The notes beneath the pieces are model-generated. The model worked only from the letters and a program-made list of their open reading frames with translations. It was not told where the DNA came from and did no database searches. A stretch of 64,000 nt of DNA, from contig NZ_JAJNCY010000005.1 in assembly GCF_021026335.1 (NCBI RefSeq), forward strand, positions 248,001 through 312,000, in the 5' to 3' direction. Both the position numbers and the translations under genes were made by a program. Of the stretch, positions 8,788-17,438 are shown in pieces (positions within the stretch are counted from its first letter, which is position 1; each line of letters opens with the position of its first letter). The stretch comes from Rhizobium sp. C1 (lineage in GTDB: Bacteria > Pseudomonadota > Alphaproteobacteria > Rhizobiales > Rhizobiaceae).

Positions 8788-9487
8788 GAAGGCTGTCTTC
8801 CGAACTCCTCAACCCGTCGACAAATTGCAGCAAATCCGGCATGGCGTCAAACCATGCATCGGGCTTCAGCGCCGCAATCTTCTGCCGGAAGGCGGGCGAC
8901 TGCGCATGACCGCCGCCCCCAAAGGCCACGACGCGCATGCGCGCCGCCTGCGCGGCCACGATGCCCGCTGGACTGTCCTCCACCACCACACAGTTTGCCG
9001 GCGAAAAACCGCACTGACGAGCGGCATGGAGGAAGAGATCTGGGGCGGGTTTCCCGGCCTTGACCATGGTGGCGCTGTAAAGATGCGATCCGAATGCTTG
9101 CGCAAGGCCGGTGACGGCAAGGCTCTTGGCGATCCGTTCCGGCTGGCTGGACGAGGCGACGCAGGTGGAAATGCCGCGGCGGGCCAGCCCGTCGAGCACC
9201 GCACCGATGCCCTGCACCGGCTGCAACTCCTGCTCATAGCGCGCGAAAAGACGCCGGCGGATCATCGCCGGGAAATCCTCCGGCAGGCGCACACCGAATT
9301 CCTGCTCGACGGTCTCGGCCACGGCCCCGAGACTGCGACCGAGGAAACGGTCGGCGATCTCATCGTCACAGAGTGACACCCGCTGGCCCTTCAACATTTC
9401 GCCGAGCACCGAGAGTGCAATCGGCTCGCTGTCGACGAGAACTCCGTCACAATCAAAAATTACCAGAAGGCTGCCCTTGCCGCGCAT
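8780..9487 (-). CDS. HAD-superfamily phosphatase (beta-phosphoglucomutase/GppA-like subfamily)
   Basis: A 235-residue haloacid dehalogenase-like hydrolase. Motif I is FDCDGVLVDSEP with the nucleophilic and acid/base aspartates, motif II is CVASSSQPERI, motif III includes KAGKPAPDLF, and motif IV is VVVEDSPAGI. The cap domain lies after residue 18 (class C1). Such enzymes dephosphorylate sugar phosphates or related small molecules. It lies between mtlK and the FGGY kinase in the polyol operon, with 12 bp and -8 bp spacing, so a role in removing or recycling a polyol-derived phosphate is likely but not specified by sequence. Start chosen at the ATG near position 9487 (MRGKGSLLVIFDCDG). Confidence 0.85.
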   Translation of the reverse strand: MRGKGSLLVIFDCDGVLVDSEPIALSVLGEMLKGQRVSLCDDEIADRFLGRSLGAVAETVEQEFGVRLPEDFPAMIRRRLFARYEQELQPVQGIGAVLDGLARRGISTCVASSSQPERIAKSLAVTGLAQAFGSHLYSATMVKAGKPAPDLFLHAARQCGFSPANCVVVEDSPAGIVAAQAARMRVVAFGGGGHAQSPAFRQKIAALKPDAWFDAMPDLLQFVDGLRSSEDSLHG

Positions 9488-9499
9488 TGCATAAGGCCT

Positions 9500-10981
9500 T
9501 CAGAGCTTGCCGTCGATATAATCGGCAAGCGTCGCGGCCGTACCCTTCGCCCTGAGACGCGCCAGCGCCTTGGAAAAGCTTTCGACAAAGCGCGGGTTCG
9601 TCCCGACATCGCCGAAGATGTCGCCCAGCGCCAGAAATGCCTTCGGATCGGCGCGCGACGCCAGCGCTGCCTTCTGCAGCCGCTCGGCGCTCTCGTCATT
9701 GAAGACGATCGGTTTGCCGCTATCCGACACGCCTTCGAAATATTTGCACCAGAGGGCGGAAACCAGCGACAGGCCGGTCACATCCTGCCCCTTGGCGAGC
9801 CGAGCTGCGGTCGCCGGCAGGATGAATTTCGGCTGGCGGTTCGAACCGTCCTGCGCCAGACGCGGGATCGTGTCGCCGATCTTCGGATTGGAGAAGCGGC
9901 GGTCTATGAGGTCGAAATAGTCGGCAAGGCTCGTGTTCGGTACGGGCGGCACGACGGGGATGATCTCGTTATGCTCGAGCTTTGCCAGAAACGCCTTGAT
10001 CAGCGGATTTTCCATCGCCTCGTGGACGAAGTGGATGTCCATGAGCGACGCCGGGTAAGCAATGGCCGCATGGCCGCCATTGAGGATGCGCAGTTTCATC
10101 AACTCATAGGGCGCGACATCGGGGACGAATTCCGCACCGGCATCCTCGAAGGCCGGGCGGCCGAGCGGGAACTTGTCTTCCAAAACCCATTGCTTGAACT
10201 CCTCGCAGAAGACCGGCCAGCCATCCTCGATGCCATAGGTCTCACGGGCAATGTCGATCTCGCGCTTGCCGGTAGCCGGGGTGATGCGATCGACCATGGA
10301 ATTCGGGAAGACGACGTTCTTTTCGATCCAGTGGGCGAAATCGGGATCGGAGAGTGCGGCAAGGCCAGCCACGGCCGCCTCCGTCACTTCGCCATTGCCT
10401 GGAATGTTGTCGCAGGACATGACGGTAAAAGGCGGATGGCCGGCGGCGCGGCGCTTCTTGAGGCCCGCGATGATCAGGCCGAAGACCGTCTTCGGTTGAT
10501 CGGGGTTGGCGCCATCGACGGCAATTGCCGGATGTTTCGGATCGAACTTGCCGGTTGCCGGATCGATGAAATAGCCGCCTTCCGTGATGGTCATCGAGAC
10601 GATTCGGATGGCCGGATCGGCGAGCCTGTCGATGATCGCGTCGAAATCGGGGGCGGCGATGAAATCGATCATCGGGCCGGTAATCGTTGCGGCAGACTTG
10701 GAAATATCCTGCTCCACCACCGTCGTCAGATAATCCTGCGCCTTGAGCACGTCCCGCATCTTCGCATCAGACGCCATGACGCCCGCGCCGATGATGGCGA
10801 AGTCGAGATTCTTGCCCTGATTGAACAGGTCGTGCAGATAGACTGCCAGATGGGCGCGATGGAAATTGCCGACGCCGAAATGCAGGATACCGGCGGAGAG
10901 ATCTTCCCGGCGGTAAGTCGGCACGGAGGCCTTGTCGGCTAGTTTCGGCTGGTTGGCTAAGGATAGTTTGGTCATCGTCAT
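9500..10981 (-). CDS. mtlK: Mannitol 2-dehydrogenase
   Basis: A 493-residue polyol-specific long-chain dehydrogenase that oxidises D-mannitol to D-fructose with NAD+. Seen motifs are ILHFGVGNFHRAHLAVYLHDL (nucleotide binding), SCDNIPGNGEVTEAAV, FPNSMVDRITPATGKR and MKLRILNGGHAAIAY around the catalytic lysine. It lies downstream of the sorbitol dehydrogenase and the smo ABC transporter in the same orientation, matching the smoEFGK-smoS-mtlK order known from rhizobia. It is a paralogue of the uxuB-type gene at 2094-3545, but is closest in motif details to MtlK. The ATG at 10981 follows a weak GGGGAGATGACG site. Confidence 0.92.
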   Translation of the reverse strand: MTMTKLSLANQPKLADKASVPTYRREDLSAGILHFGVGNFHRAHLAVYLHDLFNQGKNLDFAIIGAGVMASDAKMRDVLKAQDYLTTVVEQDISKSAATITGPMIDFIAAPDFDAIIDRLADPAIRIVSMTITEGGYFIDPATGKFDPKHPAIAVDGANPDQPKTVFGLIIAGLKKRRAAGHPPFTVMSCDNIPGNGEVTEAAVAGLAALSDPDFAHWIEKNVVFPNSMVDRITPATGKREIDIARETYGIEDGWPVFCEEFKQWVLEDKFPLGRPAFEDAGAEFVPDVAPYELMKLRILNGGHAAIAYPASLMDIHFVHEAMENPLIKAFLAKLEHNEIIPVVPPVPNTSLADYFDLIDRRFSNPKIGDTIPRLAQDGSNRQPKFILPATAARLAKGQDVTGLSLVSALWCKYFEGVSDSGKPIVFNDESAERLQKAALASRADPKAFLALGDIFGDVGTNPRFVESFSKALARLRAKGTAATLADYIDGKL

Positions 10982-11012
10982 CTCCCCGGCTTGGCGGGTA
11001 TCAAGGGTCTGT

Positions 11013-11789
11013 TCAGCTCATCCAGTTGCCGCCGTCGACATTATATGTCTGGGCAACAATGTAATCGGCTTCGGGGCTCGCAAGGAAGATTGCCATGCCA
11101 ACAAGGTCATTTGCAGTACCCATGCGGCCAAATGGCACTTCTTTTCCGACCAGTTTCTTCTTTTCACCGAGCGGACGGTTCTCATACTTTGCGAAAAGCG
11201 CATCCACGCCATCCCAGTGCTCGCCATCGACCACGCCCGGCGCGATCGCATTCACATTGATGCCGTGCTTGATCAGGTCGAGCCCGGCTGACTGCGTCAG
11301 CGAAATGACGGCGGCCTTGGTCGAGCAATAGACTGCCACCAGTGCTTCGCCACGCCGGCCGGCCTGGCTCGCCATATTAATGATCTTGCCGCCCGCGCCG
11401 CGCGCGATCATCGACTTCGCCGCCGCCTGCAGCGTGAACAGCGTGCCGGCGACGTTGATTGCGTAAAGCGTGTCGAAGCTCTTGCGGGTGATCTCGACGA
11501 TGGGAGCGAGGTCGAACAGCGCTGCATTATTGATCAGGATATCGATGCCCCCGGTCCGCGCATCGACGGCAGCAATCGCCGCATCGATAGAGGCCTGATC
11601 CGTCACGTCCATTTTCACCGCATAGGCCTGCGGCCCCAGTTCGCGGGCGGTCGCTTCGGCGCGTTCGATATTGATATCGGCAATCGCCACCGTCGCGCCC
11701 TCGCGGATATAGGCTTCGGCGAAAGCCCGGCCGATGCCGCGCGCCGATCCCGTGATCAGCGCCGATTTTCCCTGCAGACGTCCGCTCAT
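11013..11789 (-). CDS. smoS: Sorbitol dehydrogenase (SDR, SmoS type)
   Basis: A 258-residue classical short-chain dehydrogenase. It has the TGSARGIG nucleotide loop, the NNAALF segment, the catalytic YCSTKAAV (YxxxK) and the C-terminal VDGGNWMS end that matches rhizobial/Rhodobacter sorbitol (L-iditol 2-) dehydrogenases. It oxidises D-sorbitol to D-fructose, and often galactitol to tagatose, with NAD+ in the cytoplasm. Its start overlaps the stop of smoK by 4 bp, so it is translated as part of the operon. The neighbouring transporter and mtlK make polyol oxidation the clear role. Confidence 0.93.
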   Translation of the reverse strand: MSGRLQGKSALITGSARGIGRAFAEAYIREGATVAIADINIERAEATARELGPQAYAVKMDVTDQASIDAAIAAVDARTGGIDILINNAALFDLAPIVEITRKSFDTLYAINVAGTLFTLQAAAKSMIARGAGGKIINMASQAGRRGEALVAVYCSTKAAVISLTQSAGLDLIKHGINVNAIAPGVVDGEHWDGVDALFAKYENRPLGEKKKLVGKEVPFGRMGTANDLVGMAIFLASPEADYIVAQTYNVDGGNWMS

Positions 11790-12784
11790 ACGGCCAGCCC
11801 CTCATTGTTGAATTTGTGGATGCGCCGCTCGTCCGGCGTCAGATAGATCGTATCGCCATGCTTCAGCATCGCGTCGCCGGCGGTGCGCAGCGTCAGCGTG
11901 CCGGCGCTCTCGGTGTGGACATGGCAGAATGTGTCGGAGCCGAGATGTTCGGCAACGCCGACCGTCCCCTTCCACGCACCGTCCGTCGTCGAGACGGTCA
12001 TGTGTTCCGGACGAATGCCGATGGTCCTGGCGCCGTGCTTAGCCGCTTCCGCGCCCTCGATCAGGTTCATGCGCGGCGAGCCGATGAAGCCGGCGACGAA
12101 GAGATTGCGCGGGCGGCTGTAAAGCTCCAGCGGCGAACCGACCTGCTCGATATTGCCGCGATTGAGCACGACGATCTTGTCCGCCATGGTCATGGCTTCC
12201 ACCTGGTCATGCGTCACATAGATCATCGTCGTGCCGAGCTGCTGGTGCAGTTCGGAGATCTCGAGCCGCATCGTCACGCGTAGCGCAGCGTCGAGGTTCG
12301 ACAGCGGCTCGTCAAAGAGAAAGGCCGTGGGCTGGCGAACGATCGCACGGCCGATGGCGACGCGCTGGCGCTGGCCGCCGGACAGTTGCCCCGGCTTGCG
12401 CTCCAGGTAATCGGTGAGGTTCAGGACCTTCGCCGCTTCCGCCACCTTGCGGTCGATCACCGCCTGTTCCTCGCCCGCCATCTTCAGCGGGAAGGCGATG
12501 TTCTTGCGCACCGTCATATGCGGATAAAGCGCATAGGACTGGAACACCATGGCAAGCCCGCGCTTTGCCGGAGCCTCGGAGGTCACGTTCCGGCCGTCGA
12601 TCTCGATCGTGCCGCCGGACGTGTCTTCGAGCCCGGCGATCAGCCTGAGCAGCGTGGACTTGCCGCAGCCGGAGGGTCCGACAAAGACCACGAATTCGCC
12701 GTTCTCGATTTCGAGATCGATGGAGGGGATGACCTTCAGCTCGCCGAAAATCTTGGAAACCTTGTTCAATCTTATGCTGCCCAT
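11786..12784 (-). CDS. smoK: Sorbitol/mannitol ABC transporter ATP-binding protein
   Basis: A 332-residue MalK/UgpC-type ATPase. Walker [11 protein letters not shown]-loop [10 protein letters not shown], signature [14 protein letters not shown], Walker [12 protein letters not shown] and the H-loop YVTHDQVEA are all intact, so it should be active. The C-terminal ~95 residues form the TOBE/regulatory domain of the CUT1 family. It powers import through SmoF/SmoG. It follows smoG by 10 bp and overlaps smoS. Confidence 0.94.
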   Translation of the reverse strand: MGSIRLNKVSKIFGELKVIPSIDLEIENGEFVVFVGPSGCGKSTLLRLIAGLEDTSGGTIEIDGRNVTSEAPAKRGLAMVFQSYALYPHMTVRKNIAFPLKMAGEEQAVIDRKVAEAAKVLNLTDYLERKPGQLSGGQRQRVAIGRAIVRQPTAFLFDEPLSNLDAALRVTMRLEISELHQQLGTTMIYVTHDQVEAMTMADKIVVLNRGNIEQVGSPLELYSRPRNLFVAGFIGSPRMNLIEGAEAAKHGARTIGIRPEHMTVSTTDGAWKGTVGVAEHLGSDTFCHVHTESAGTLTLRTAGDAMLKHGDTIYLTPDERRIHKFNNEGLAV

Positions 12785-12794
12785 GACGGTCTCC

Positions 12795-13625
12795 TTATTT
12801 GACTGCGCCGAAGGTGAGGCCGCGCACGAGCTGCTTCTGCGAGAACCAGCCCATCACCAGGATCGGTGCGATGGCGAGCGTGGAGGCCGCGGAAAGCTTT
12901 GCCCAGAAAAGCCCTTCGGGACTGGAATAGGATGCGATGAAGGTGGAAAGCGGGGCTGCCTGCGAGGCCGAGAGGTTCAGCGTCCAAAAGGCCTCGTTCC
13001 ACGAGAGGATTATGTTGAGAAGCACGGTCGAGGCGATGCCGGGAACGGCCATGGGCGCCAGCACATAGACGATTTCCTTGCCGAGCGTTGCCCCGTCCAT
13101 GCGGGCGGCTTCGAGAATTTCGCCGGGAATTTCCTTGAAGTAGCTGTAGAGCATCCAGACGATGATCGGCAGGTTCATCATGGTCAGGATGATGATGAGG
13201 CCGAGCTTGGTGTCGAGCAGCCCGAGATTCTTGAAGGCGAGATAGAAGGGCACAAGCACGGCCACCGCCGGCATCATCTTGGTCGAGAGCATCCACATCA
13301 GGATGTCCTTCGTCCGCTTGCCGGGATTGAAGGCCATGGCCCAGGCGGCAGGAATGGAAATCAGCAGCGCAATCAGCGTCGAGCCGAAGGAGACGGCGGC
13401 CGAGTTCCAGACATGGAGAAGATAATCCGAGCGCTCCTGCACTTCGCGATAGCTGTCGAGCGTCCAGTGGAAGTTGAGGAAGACCGGCGGAAAGGCAATC
13501 GCGTCGCCTTCCGACTTGAAGCTGGTGATGATCGTCCAGAGGATCGGGAAGAAGAGGATGAGCGCGATCACCCAGGCAACGACGGTGAAGGTGATGCGCC
13601 GCGAAGTGGAAACCGATCGTGCCAT
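12795..13625 (-). CDS. smoG: Sorbitol/mannitol ABC transporter permease SmoG
   Basis: A 276-residue CUT1 (MalG-like) inner-membrane permease with about six membrane helices. The cytoplasmic EAA loop [20 protein letters not shown] contacts the ATPase, and the protein ends in [10 protein letters not shown], typical of MalG-like subunits. It partners SmoF, whose gene lies 3 bp upstream. The role is translocation of sorbitol/mannitol delivered by SmoE. Confidence 0.93.
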   Translation of the reverse strand: MARSVSTSRRITFTVVAWVIALILFFPILWTIITSFKSEGDAIAFPPVFLNFHWTLDSYREVQERSDYLLHVWNSAAVSFGSTLIALLISIPAAWAMAFNPGKRTKDILMWMLSTKMMPAVAVLVPFYLAFKNLGLLDTKLGLIIILTMMNLPIIVWMLYSYFKEIPGEILEAARMDGATLGKEIVYVLAPMAVPGIASTVLLNIILSWNEAFWTLNLSASQAAPLSTFIASYSSPEGLFWAKLSAASTLAIAPILVMGWFSQKQLVRGLTFGAVK

Positions 13626-13628
13626 GGT

Positions 13629-14498
13629 TCAAGCCTCCAGGTTCTTGCCGATGATGCGCATCAGGAAGAAGGCGACGATATTGGCGACGACCACAGCGAT
13701 GATCCCGCCGGCGGATGCGCTGCCGACATCGAAGTTCAGAAGCGCCTGTGTGTAGACGAGGAAGGGCAGGTTCGTGCTCGCCGTGCCCGGTCCGCCATTG
13801 GTGGTGACGAGGATTTCGGCAAAGACGCCCAGTAGGAAGATTGTTTCTATCAGGATCACGACCGTGATCGCCCGCGACAGATGCGGCAGGACCAGATAGA
13901 TGAAGCGGCTGACGACGCCGGCGCCATCCATTTCCGCCGCTTCCATCTGCTCGCCGTCGAGAGACTGCAGGGCGGTCAGCAGGATCAGCGTCGCGAAGGG
14001 CAGCCATTGCCAGGCGACGATCAGGATGATCGAGAGCAGCGGGATCTGCGCGAGAAAGTCGACCGGCGGCAGGCCGACCAGCGAGAAGAGCCAGGCGAAG
14101 ATCCCGTAGATCGGGTTCATCAGCATGTTCTTCCACACGAGTGCCGCCACGGTCGGCATGACGAAGAAGGGCGAGATCACCAGAATGCGCACGATCCCCT
14201 GCCCGAAGATCGGCTGGTCGATCAGAAGCGCCAGGAACAACCCGCCGATCACGGTGATCAACAGCACGCCGCCGACGAGATAGATCGTGTTCAGCACGGC
14301 GGATGCGAAGGCCGGGTCGGTGATGAAGTAATAATAGTTGTCGAGCCCGGCAAAGGAGATGACAGGGTTCAGAAGCGTGTAGTTCTGGAAGGAATAATAG
14401 AGCGTCGCGGCCAGCGGCACGGCCATCCAGACCAGAAGCAGGATGACGGCCGGCGCCATCATTGCCCGCGCGGTCGTGCGCATCTGTATCGTTGCCAT
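13629..14498 (-). CDS. smoF: Sorbitol/mannitol ABC transporter permease SmoF
   Basis: A 289-residue CUT1 (MalF-like) permease with six predicted membrane helices, a first one at about residues 13-35, and an EAA loop EAAEMDGAGVVSRFIYLVLP. It forms the channel with SmoG. A 308-bp gap carrying mosaic repeats and a hairpin separates it from smoE, a common arrangement that lets the binding protein be made in excess of the membrane subunits. Confidence 0.93.
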   Translation of the reverse strand: MATIQMRTTARAMMAPAVILLLVWMAVPLAATLYYSFQNYTLLNPVISFAGLDNYYYFITDPAFASAVLNTIYLVGGVLLITVIGGLFLALLIDQPIFGQGIVRILVISPFFVMPTVAALVWKNMLMNPIYGIFAWLFSLVGLPPVDFLAQIPLLSIILIVAWQWLPFATLILLTALQSLDGEQMEAAEMDGAGVVSRFIYLVLPHLSRAITVVILIETIFLLGVFAEILVTTNGGPGTASTNLPFLVYTQALLNFDVGSASAGGIIAVVVANIVAFFLMRIIGKNLEA

Positions 14499-14599
14499 GG
14501 CTCAGTTCCTCTCCAGGGTTATGGCATCCGGTTCCGCCTGTGCGGCGGTCCGGGCGTCCAGATTTTTGAAAGTTATCTTCGCAGTTCGGGAGCCGCGGG

Positions 14600-14735
14600 T
14601 GTCGCCTCCCCCTCATCTGCCTGACGGCATCTTCTCCCCAAGGGGAGAAGAGGACGAGCCGCAGCGGCACTGGCCCCTCTCCCCCTTGTGGGGAGAGGTC
14701 CGCCGAGCGAAGCGGAGGCGGGGTGAGGGGTTCTC
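14600..14735. repeat. Rhizobial mosaic palindromic repeat (smoE-smoF gap)
   Basis: A dense set of inverted repeats: TTCTCCCC-AA-GGGGAGAA, CTCTCCCC-CTTGT-GGGGAGAG and an outer pair CCCCTCA/TGAGGGG enclosing them. It resembles the rhizobial intergenic mosaic elements and shares blocks with the repeat at 63405-63660. It fills most of the 14499-14806 gap between smoE and smoF, where no gene was found. It could lower read-through into the permease genes or stabilise the upstream mRNA. Confidence 0.7.
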
Positions 14736-14761
14736 CCTCGCCAACATCAAGTCTGCCCGGA

Positions 14762-14783
14762 CCGCCGCCCCGCAAGGCGGCGG
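14762..14783 (-). terminator. GC-rich hairpin after smoE
   Basis: An 8-bp perfect stem, CCGCCGCC/GGCGGCGG with a 6-nt loop, 24 bp past the smoE stop. It has no following T-run on the minus strand, so it more likely acts as a partial terminator or 3'-end stabiliser within the operon than as a full stop. Confidence 0.45.
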
Positions 14784-14806
14784 CCCCGTTGCGTCAGGAG
14801 GAAGCC

Positions 14807-16120
14807 TTACTTGATGTAGCCGCCCTTTTTCATTTCGCGCTCGGTCGCGGTCTGGGCAGCCTTGAGTGCTGCATCGACCGTTTCCTTGCCGGCAAGGGCT
14901 GCCGAGAACTGCTGGCCGACCGCCGTGCCGATGCCCTGGAATTCAGGGATTGCGACGAACTGCACGCCGACATAAGGCACCGGCTTCACAGTCGGCTTTG
15001 TCGGATCGGCGGCGTTGATCGAGTCCAGCGTCATCTTGGCGAAGGGCGCTGCCTTCTGATAGTCGGCATTGGCATAGAGAGACTTGCGGGTGCCCGGAGG
15101 CACGTTGGCCCAGCCTTCCTTGGAAGCAACCAGCTCGGTGTAATGCTTGCCGGTTGCCCAGGAGACGAACTTCTCAGCCGCATCGATCTTCTTGGAGCCA
15201 GCGGGGATCGCCAGGTTCCAGGCCCAGAGCCAGTTGGCGCGCTTGCCGAGACCGTTGTCAGGAGCGAGCGCATAGCCGACTTTGTCGGCAACCTTCGAAG
15301 CCTTCGGATCGGAGACGAAGGAGGCAGCAACCGTTGCGTCGATCCACATGCCGCACTTGCCCTGCTGGAAGAGCGCGAGGTTTTCGTTGAAGCCGTTGGA
15401 CGAAGCGCCATCCGGGCCTGCGTCCTTCATGAGCTTGACGTAGAAATCGAGCGTCTTCTTCCATTCCGGCTGATCAAATTGCGGGGTCCACTTTTCGTCG
15501 AACCAGCGGGCGCCGAAGGAGTTGGACATGGCGGTCAGGAAGGCCATGTTCTCGCCCCAGCCGGCCTTGCCGCGCAGGCACACACCGTTGATGCCTTCCT
15601 TGCGGTCGGTCATCTTGCGGGCAGCATCCGCAATGAAGTCCCAAGTCGGCGCATCAGGCATTTTCAGCCCGGCCTTTTCCATCAGGTCCTTGCGGTACAT
15701 GACCATCGAGCTTTCGCCGTAGAACGGCGCGGCATAGAGCTTGCCATCGGCGCTGATGCCGTTGCGGATCGCCGGCAGCAGGTCGTCGACATCATAGTCG
15801 GCGCCGAGCTTGTCGAGCGCGACGAGCCAGCCGTTCTTGGCCCAGATCGGAACTTCATAGGTGCCGATGGTCAGGATGTCGTACTGGCCGCCCTTGGTGG
15901 CGATGTCCGTCGTCACCTTCTGGCGCAGCACGTTTTCCTCCAGCGTCACCCAGTTCAGCTTGATGTCCGGATTGGCCTTGGTGAAGTCGTCGGTCAGCTT
16001 CTGCATGCGGACCATGTCGCCATTGTTCACGGTGGCGATCGTCAGCGTCGTTTCGGCATTGGCGATGCCGGCCATTGCGAGCGCAGAAACAGCGCCCAGC
16101 AGCCATGCTTGAAATCTCAT
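14807..16120 (-). CDS. smoE: Sorbitol/mannitol ABC transporter substrate-binding protein
   Basis: A 437-residue periplasmic binding protein (CUT1 cluster, SBP family 1). The start at 16120 is fixed by a strong GGAGGAAACA site directly upstream and by the resulting signal peptide MRFQAWLLGAVSALAMAGIA, cleaved after ANA before ETTLTIA. An in-frame start at 16219 would add a non-signal tail. The mature part has the ligand-binding blocks of SmoE/MtlE proteins (YDILTIGTYEVPIWA, GWGENMAFLTAM). It captures sorbitol/mannitol for SmoFGK. It is first in the operon, behind a recognisable promoter and a likely SmoC operator. Confidence 0.94.
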   Translation of the reverse strand: MRFQAWLLGAVSALAMAGIANAETTLTIATVNNGDMVRMQKLTDDFTKANPDIKLNWVTLEENVLRQKVTTDIATKGGQYDILTIGTYEVPIWAKNGWLVALDKLGADYDVDDLLPAIRNGISADGKLYAAPFYGESSMVMYRKDLMEKAGLKMPDAPTWDFIADAARKMTDRKEGINGVCLRGKAGWGENMAFLTAMSNSFGARWFDEKWTPQFDQPEWKKTLDFYVKLMKDAGPDGASSNGFNENLALFQQGKCGMWIDATVAASFVSDPKASKVADKVGYALAPDNGLGKRANWLWAWNLAIPAGSKKIDAAEKFVSWATGKHYTELVASKEGWANVPPGTRKSLYANADYQKAAPFAKMTLDSINAADPTKPTVKPVPYVGVQFVAIPEFQGIGTAVGQQFSAALAGKETVDAALKAAQTATEREMKKGGYIK

Positions 16121-16140
16121 TGTTTCCTCCCAGAAGCAAA

Positions 16141-16195
16141 ATGAGCAAATGCTATGCTCATGGGCAAATAATCGATTTAAAGGGAATTTTGTCAA
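16141..16195 (-). promoter_or_regulatory. smoE promoter with SorC-type operator
   Basis: On the minus strand TTGACA (16190-16195) and GATTAT (16168-16173), 16 bp apart, form a good sigma-70-like promoter, with a start expected near 16161. Overlapping that start is an inverted repeat ATGAGCA-N7-TGCTCAT (16141-16161). The 9-mers ATGAGCAAA and ATGGGCAAA repeat 19 bp apart (16141 and 16160). This placement suits repression or inducer control by the SorC-family regulator at 17439-18395. Confidence 0.6.
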
Positions 16196-16312
16196 CGGCA
16201 AATCGTCGCTGCGCTGCACAAGAGGGGCTTAAGGGATTGTGAAGGCGGGGAAATTTTGGGTTCTCTCGACGTGTTCAAGCAGTCTCGCAAAAAGCCATAC
16301 GAGCGACCCGAC

Positions 16313-16366
16313 TTGAAAATCAAACGTGAAAGACGTAGATAGTCACAATAGTCATTATGGTCATGG
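16313..16366 (+). promoter_or_regulatory. Promoter and repeat operator of the Phd/VapC operon
   Basis: TTGAAA (16313-16318) and TAGATA (16336-16341) are 17 bp apart. Three direct 9-bp units, TAGTCACAA, TAGTCATTA and TGGTCATGG, follow at 16340-16366, as expected for an autoregulatory operator. They overlap the two first possible ATG codons, which favours the ATG at 16375 as the real start. Confidence 0.45.
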
Positions 16367-16374
16367 ATAACAAA

Positions 16375-16641
16375 ATGAACTTCTATGCCAAGAGCCAAGA
16401 AAACTGGACCGTCGCAAGCGCGAAGGCGAAGCTTTCGGAAGTAATCGAGCGTGCCCAAACCGAGCCCCAGACGATTACGCGCAATGGAAAACCCAGCGTC
16501 GTCGTAGTTTCGGCGGAGGAATGGCAACGCAAGACGGCCCGCAAGGGAACGCTTGCAGAGTTCCTGATGGCCTCGCCGTTGCGAGGGGCTGATCTTGATC
16601 TGGAACGTGGTTCGGACGAAGCACGCGATCTTGATCTATGA
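16375..16641 (+). CDS. Phd/YefM-family antitoxin
   Basis: An 88-residue type II antitoxin. NWTVASAKAKLSEVIERA is the canonical Phd/YefM DNA-binding N-terminus and KPSVVVVSAEEW the second conserved strand; the acidic tail (DLDLERGSDEARDLDL) would bind and mask the toxin. The start at 16375 leaves a short leader after the predicted promoter; ATGs at 16357 and 16363 are in frame alternatives. The stop overlaps the vapC start (ATGA), the normal antitoxin-toxin coupling. It should bind its own promoter with the toxin. Confidence 0.88.
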   Translation: MNFYAKSQENWTVASAKAKLSEVIERAQTEPQTITRNGKPSVVVVSAEEWQRKTARKGTLAEFLMASPLRGADLDLERGSDEARDLDL

Positions 16642-17060
16642 GGGTTCTGCTCGACACGAATTTGCTTTCCGAGCCGACCCGCGCGCAACCGGAGGCGCGG
16701 GTCTTGCAATGGCTTTATGAACTCGATGAGGATCGAGCCTTCATAAGCGTCGTTTCAATTGCAGAAATCCGGCGGGGCGTGGCGCTTTTGGGTGCCGGCA
16801 GGCGTCAAGAAGCATTGTCCGATTGGCTGACGCATGACCTGCCTCAGCGCTTCACCGGGAGACTTCTTCACATCGATCAGAGGGTCGCGCTTGCCTGGGG
16901 CGACCTGATGGCGAATGCCAAGCGCGCGGGACGCGGGCTGTCAGTCATGGATGGTTTGTTGGCAGCAACAGCTGTTGCGCACGATCTCACACTCGCCACG
17001 CGCAACACAAAAGATTTTGCTGGTTTGGAGGTCAGGCTTATTGACCCATGGTTAGGGTAA
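16638..17060 (+). CDS. vapC: PIN-domain toxin, VapC/FitB type
   Basis: A 140-residue PIN-domain ribonuclease toxin. The N-terminal VLLDTNLLSE has the first catalytic aspartate, SVVSIAEIRRG the conserved glutamate, and SVMDGLLAATAVAHDLTLATRN the later acidic and threonine/asparagine residues. All active-site acids appear intact, so it is probably functional. VapC toxins cut tRNA or rRNA when the labile antitoxin is lost. It overlaps the Phd-type antitoxin by 4 bp. Placed about 1.4 kb beyond the end of repC, it may stabilise the replicon. Confidence 0.9.
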   Translation: MRVLLDTNLLSEPTRAQPEARVLQWLYELDEDRAFISVVSIAEIRRGVALLGAGRRQEALSDWLTHDLPQRFTGRLLHIDQRVALAWGDLMANAKRAGRGLSVMDGLLAATAVAHDLTLATRNTKDFAGLEVRLIDPWLG

Positions 17061-17101
17061 GTCCGTCATTCACTGCCATCTGAAAAAACAGGAACGTTAA
17101 G

Positions 17102-17303
17102 ATGCGGACGACGATCGATCTCGACGACGATATTTTGGATATGGCGCGTTCGCTGACAGGTGTGTCAGACTCGACCAGCTCTCGTACAGCTGGCACTGGA
17201 AACGCTCGTTCGCCTCGAATCCGGAAAGCGGCTGATCGCGCTCGGCGGAACGATGCCAGATGCCGGGAATTCACCGCGCCGAAGGCGCTCAAAAGCGCAA
17301 TAG
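17102..17303 (+). pseudogene. vapB: Frameshifted VapB-type antitoxin remnant
   Basis: The frame from ATG 17102 reads MRTTIDLDDDILDMARSLTG then VSDSTS, a typical VapB N-terminus. The expected continuation, LVQLALETLVRLESGKRLIA then LGGTMPD, is found in the next frame from 17181 and ends at TAG 17301-17303. One extra T near 17180 explains the shift. The unshifted frame runs on to 17323 as unrelated sequence. No VapC gene follows; only a dispersed palindromic repeat is downstream. It is therefore a dead antitoxin that has lost both frame and partner, unless a sequence error is to blame. Confidence 0.7.
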
Positions 17304-17329
17304 AAAAAGCTGCGAACAACTAGAGCAAT

Positions 17330-17425
17330 TCCAGCGAAAGTGGAAACCGGCTTCGCGTTTGGAATTGCGTGAAAACAAAGTGATAGATCGTTTCAACGTT
17401 TCCATGAAAGGCTGAAACGATCTAG
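17330..17425. repeat. Dispersed rhizobial palindromic element
   Basis: A unit starting AGAGCAATTCCAGCGAAAGT, running through GGAATTGCGTGAAAACAAAG and closing in a perfect 12-bp inverted repeat TAGATCGTTTCA/TGAAACGATCTA (17384-17395 and 17413-17424). This layout matches a short repeat very common between rhizobial genes. It lies between the vapB remnant and the converging sorC-type gene and may end transcription from both sides. Confidence 0.65.
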
Positions 17426-17438
17426 GTCGTCGCAGCCC

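Noticed and set aside
5527-9063. A very long open frame (over 1100 codons) on the plus strand
   Set aside because: It lies antisense to the TPR protein, the FGGY kinase and part of the HAD gene, and its translation is Arg/Gly/Pro-rich with no domain. High GC explains it.
12772-14775. A long minus-strand frame over smoF and smoG
   Set aside because: Out of frame with the permeases; Arg/His-rich and without membrane helices.
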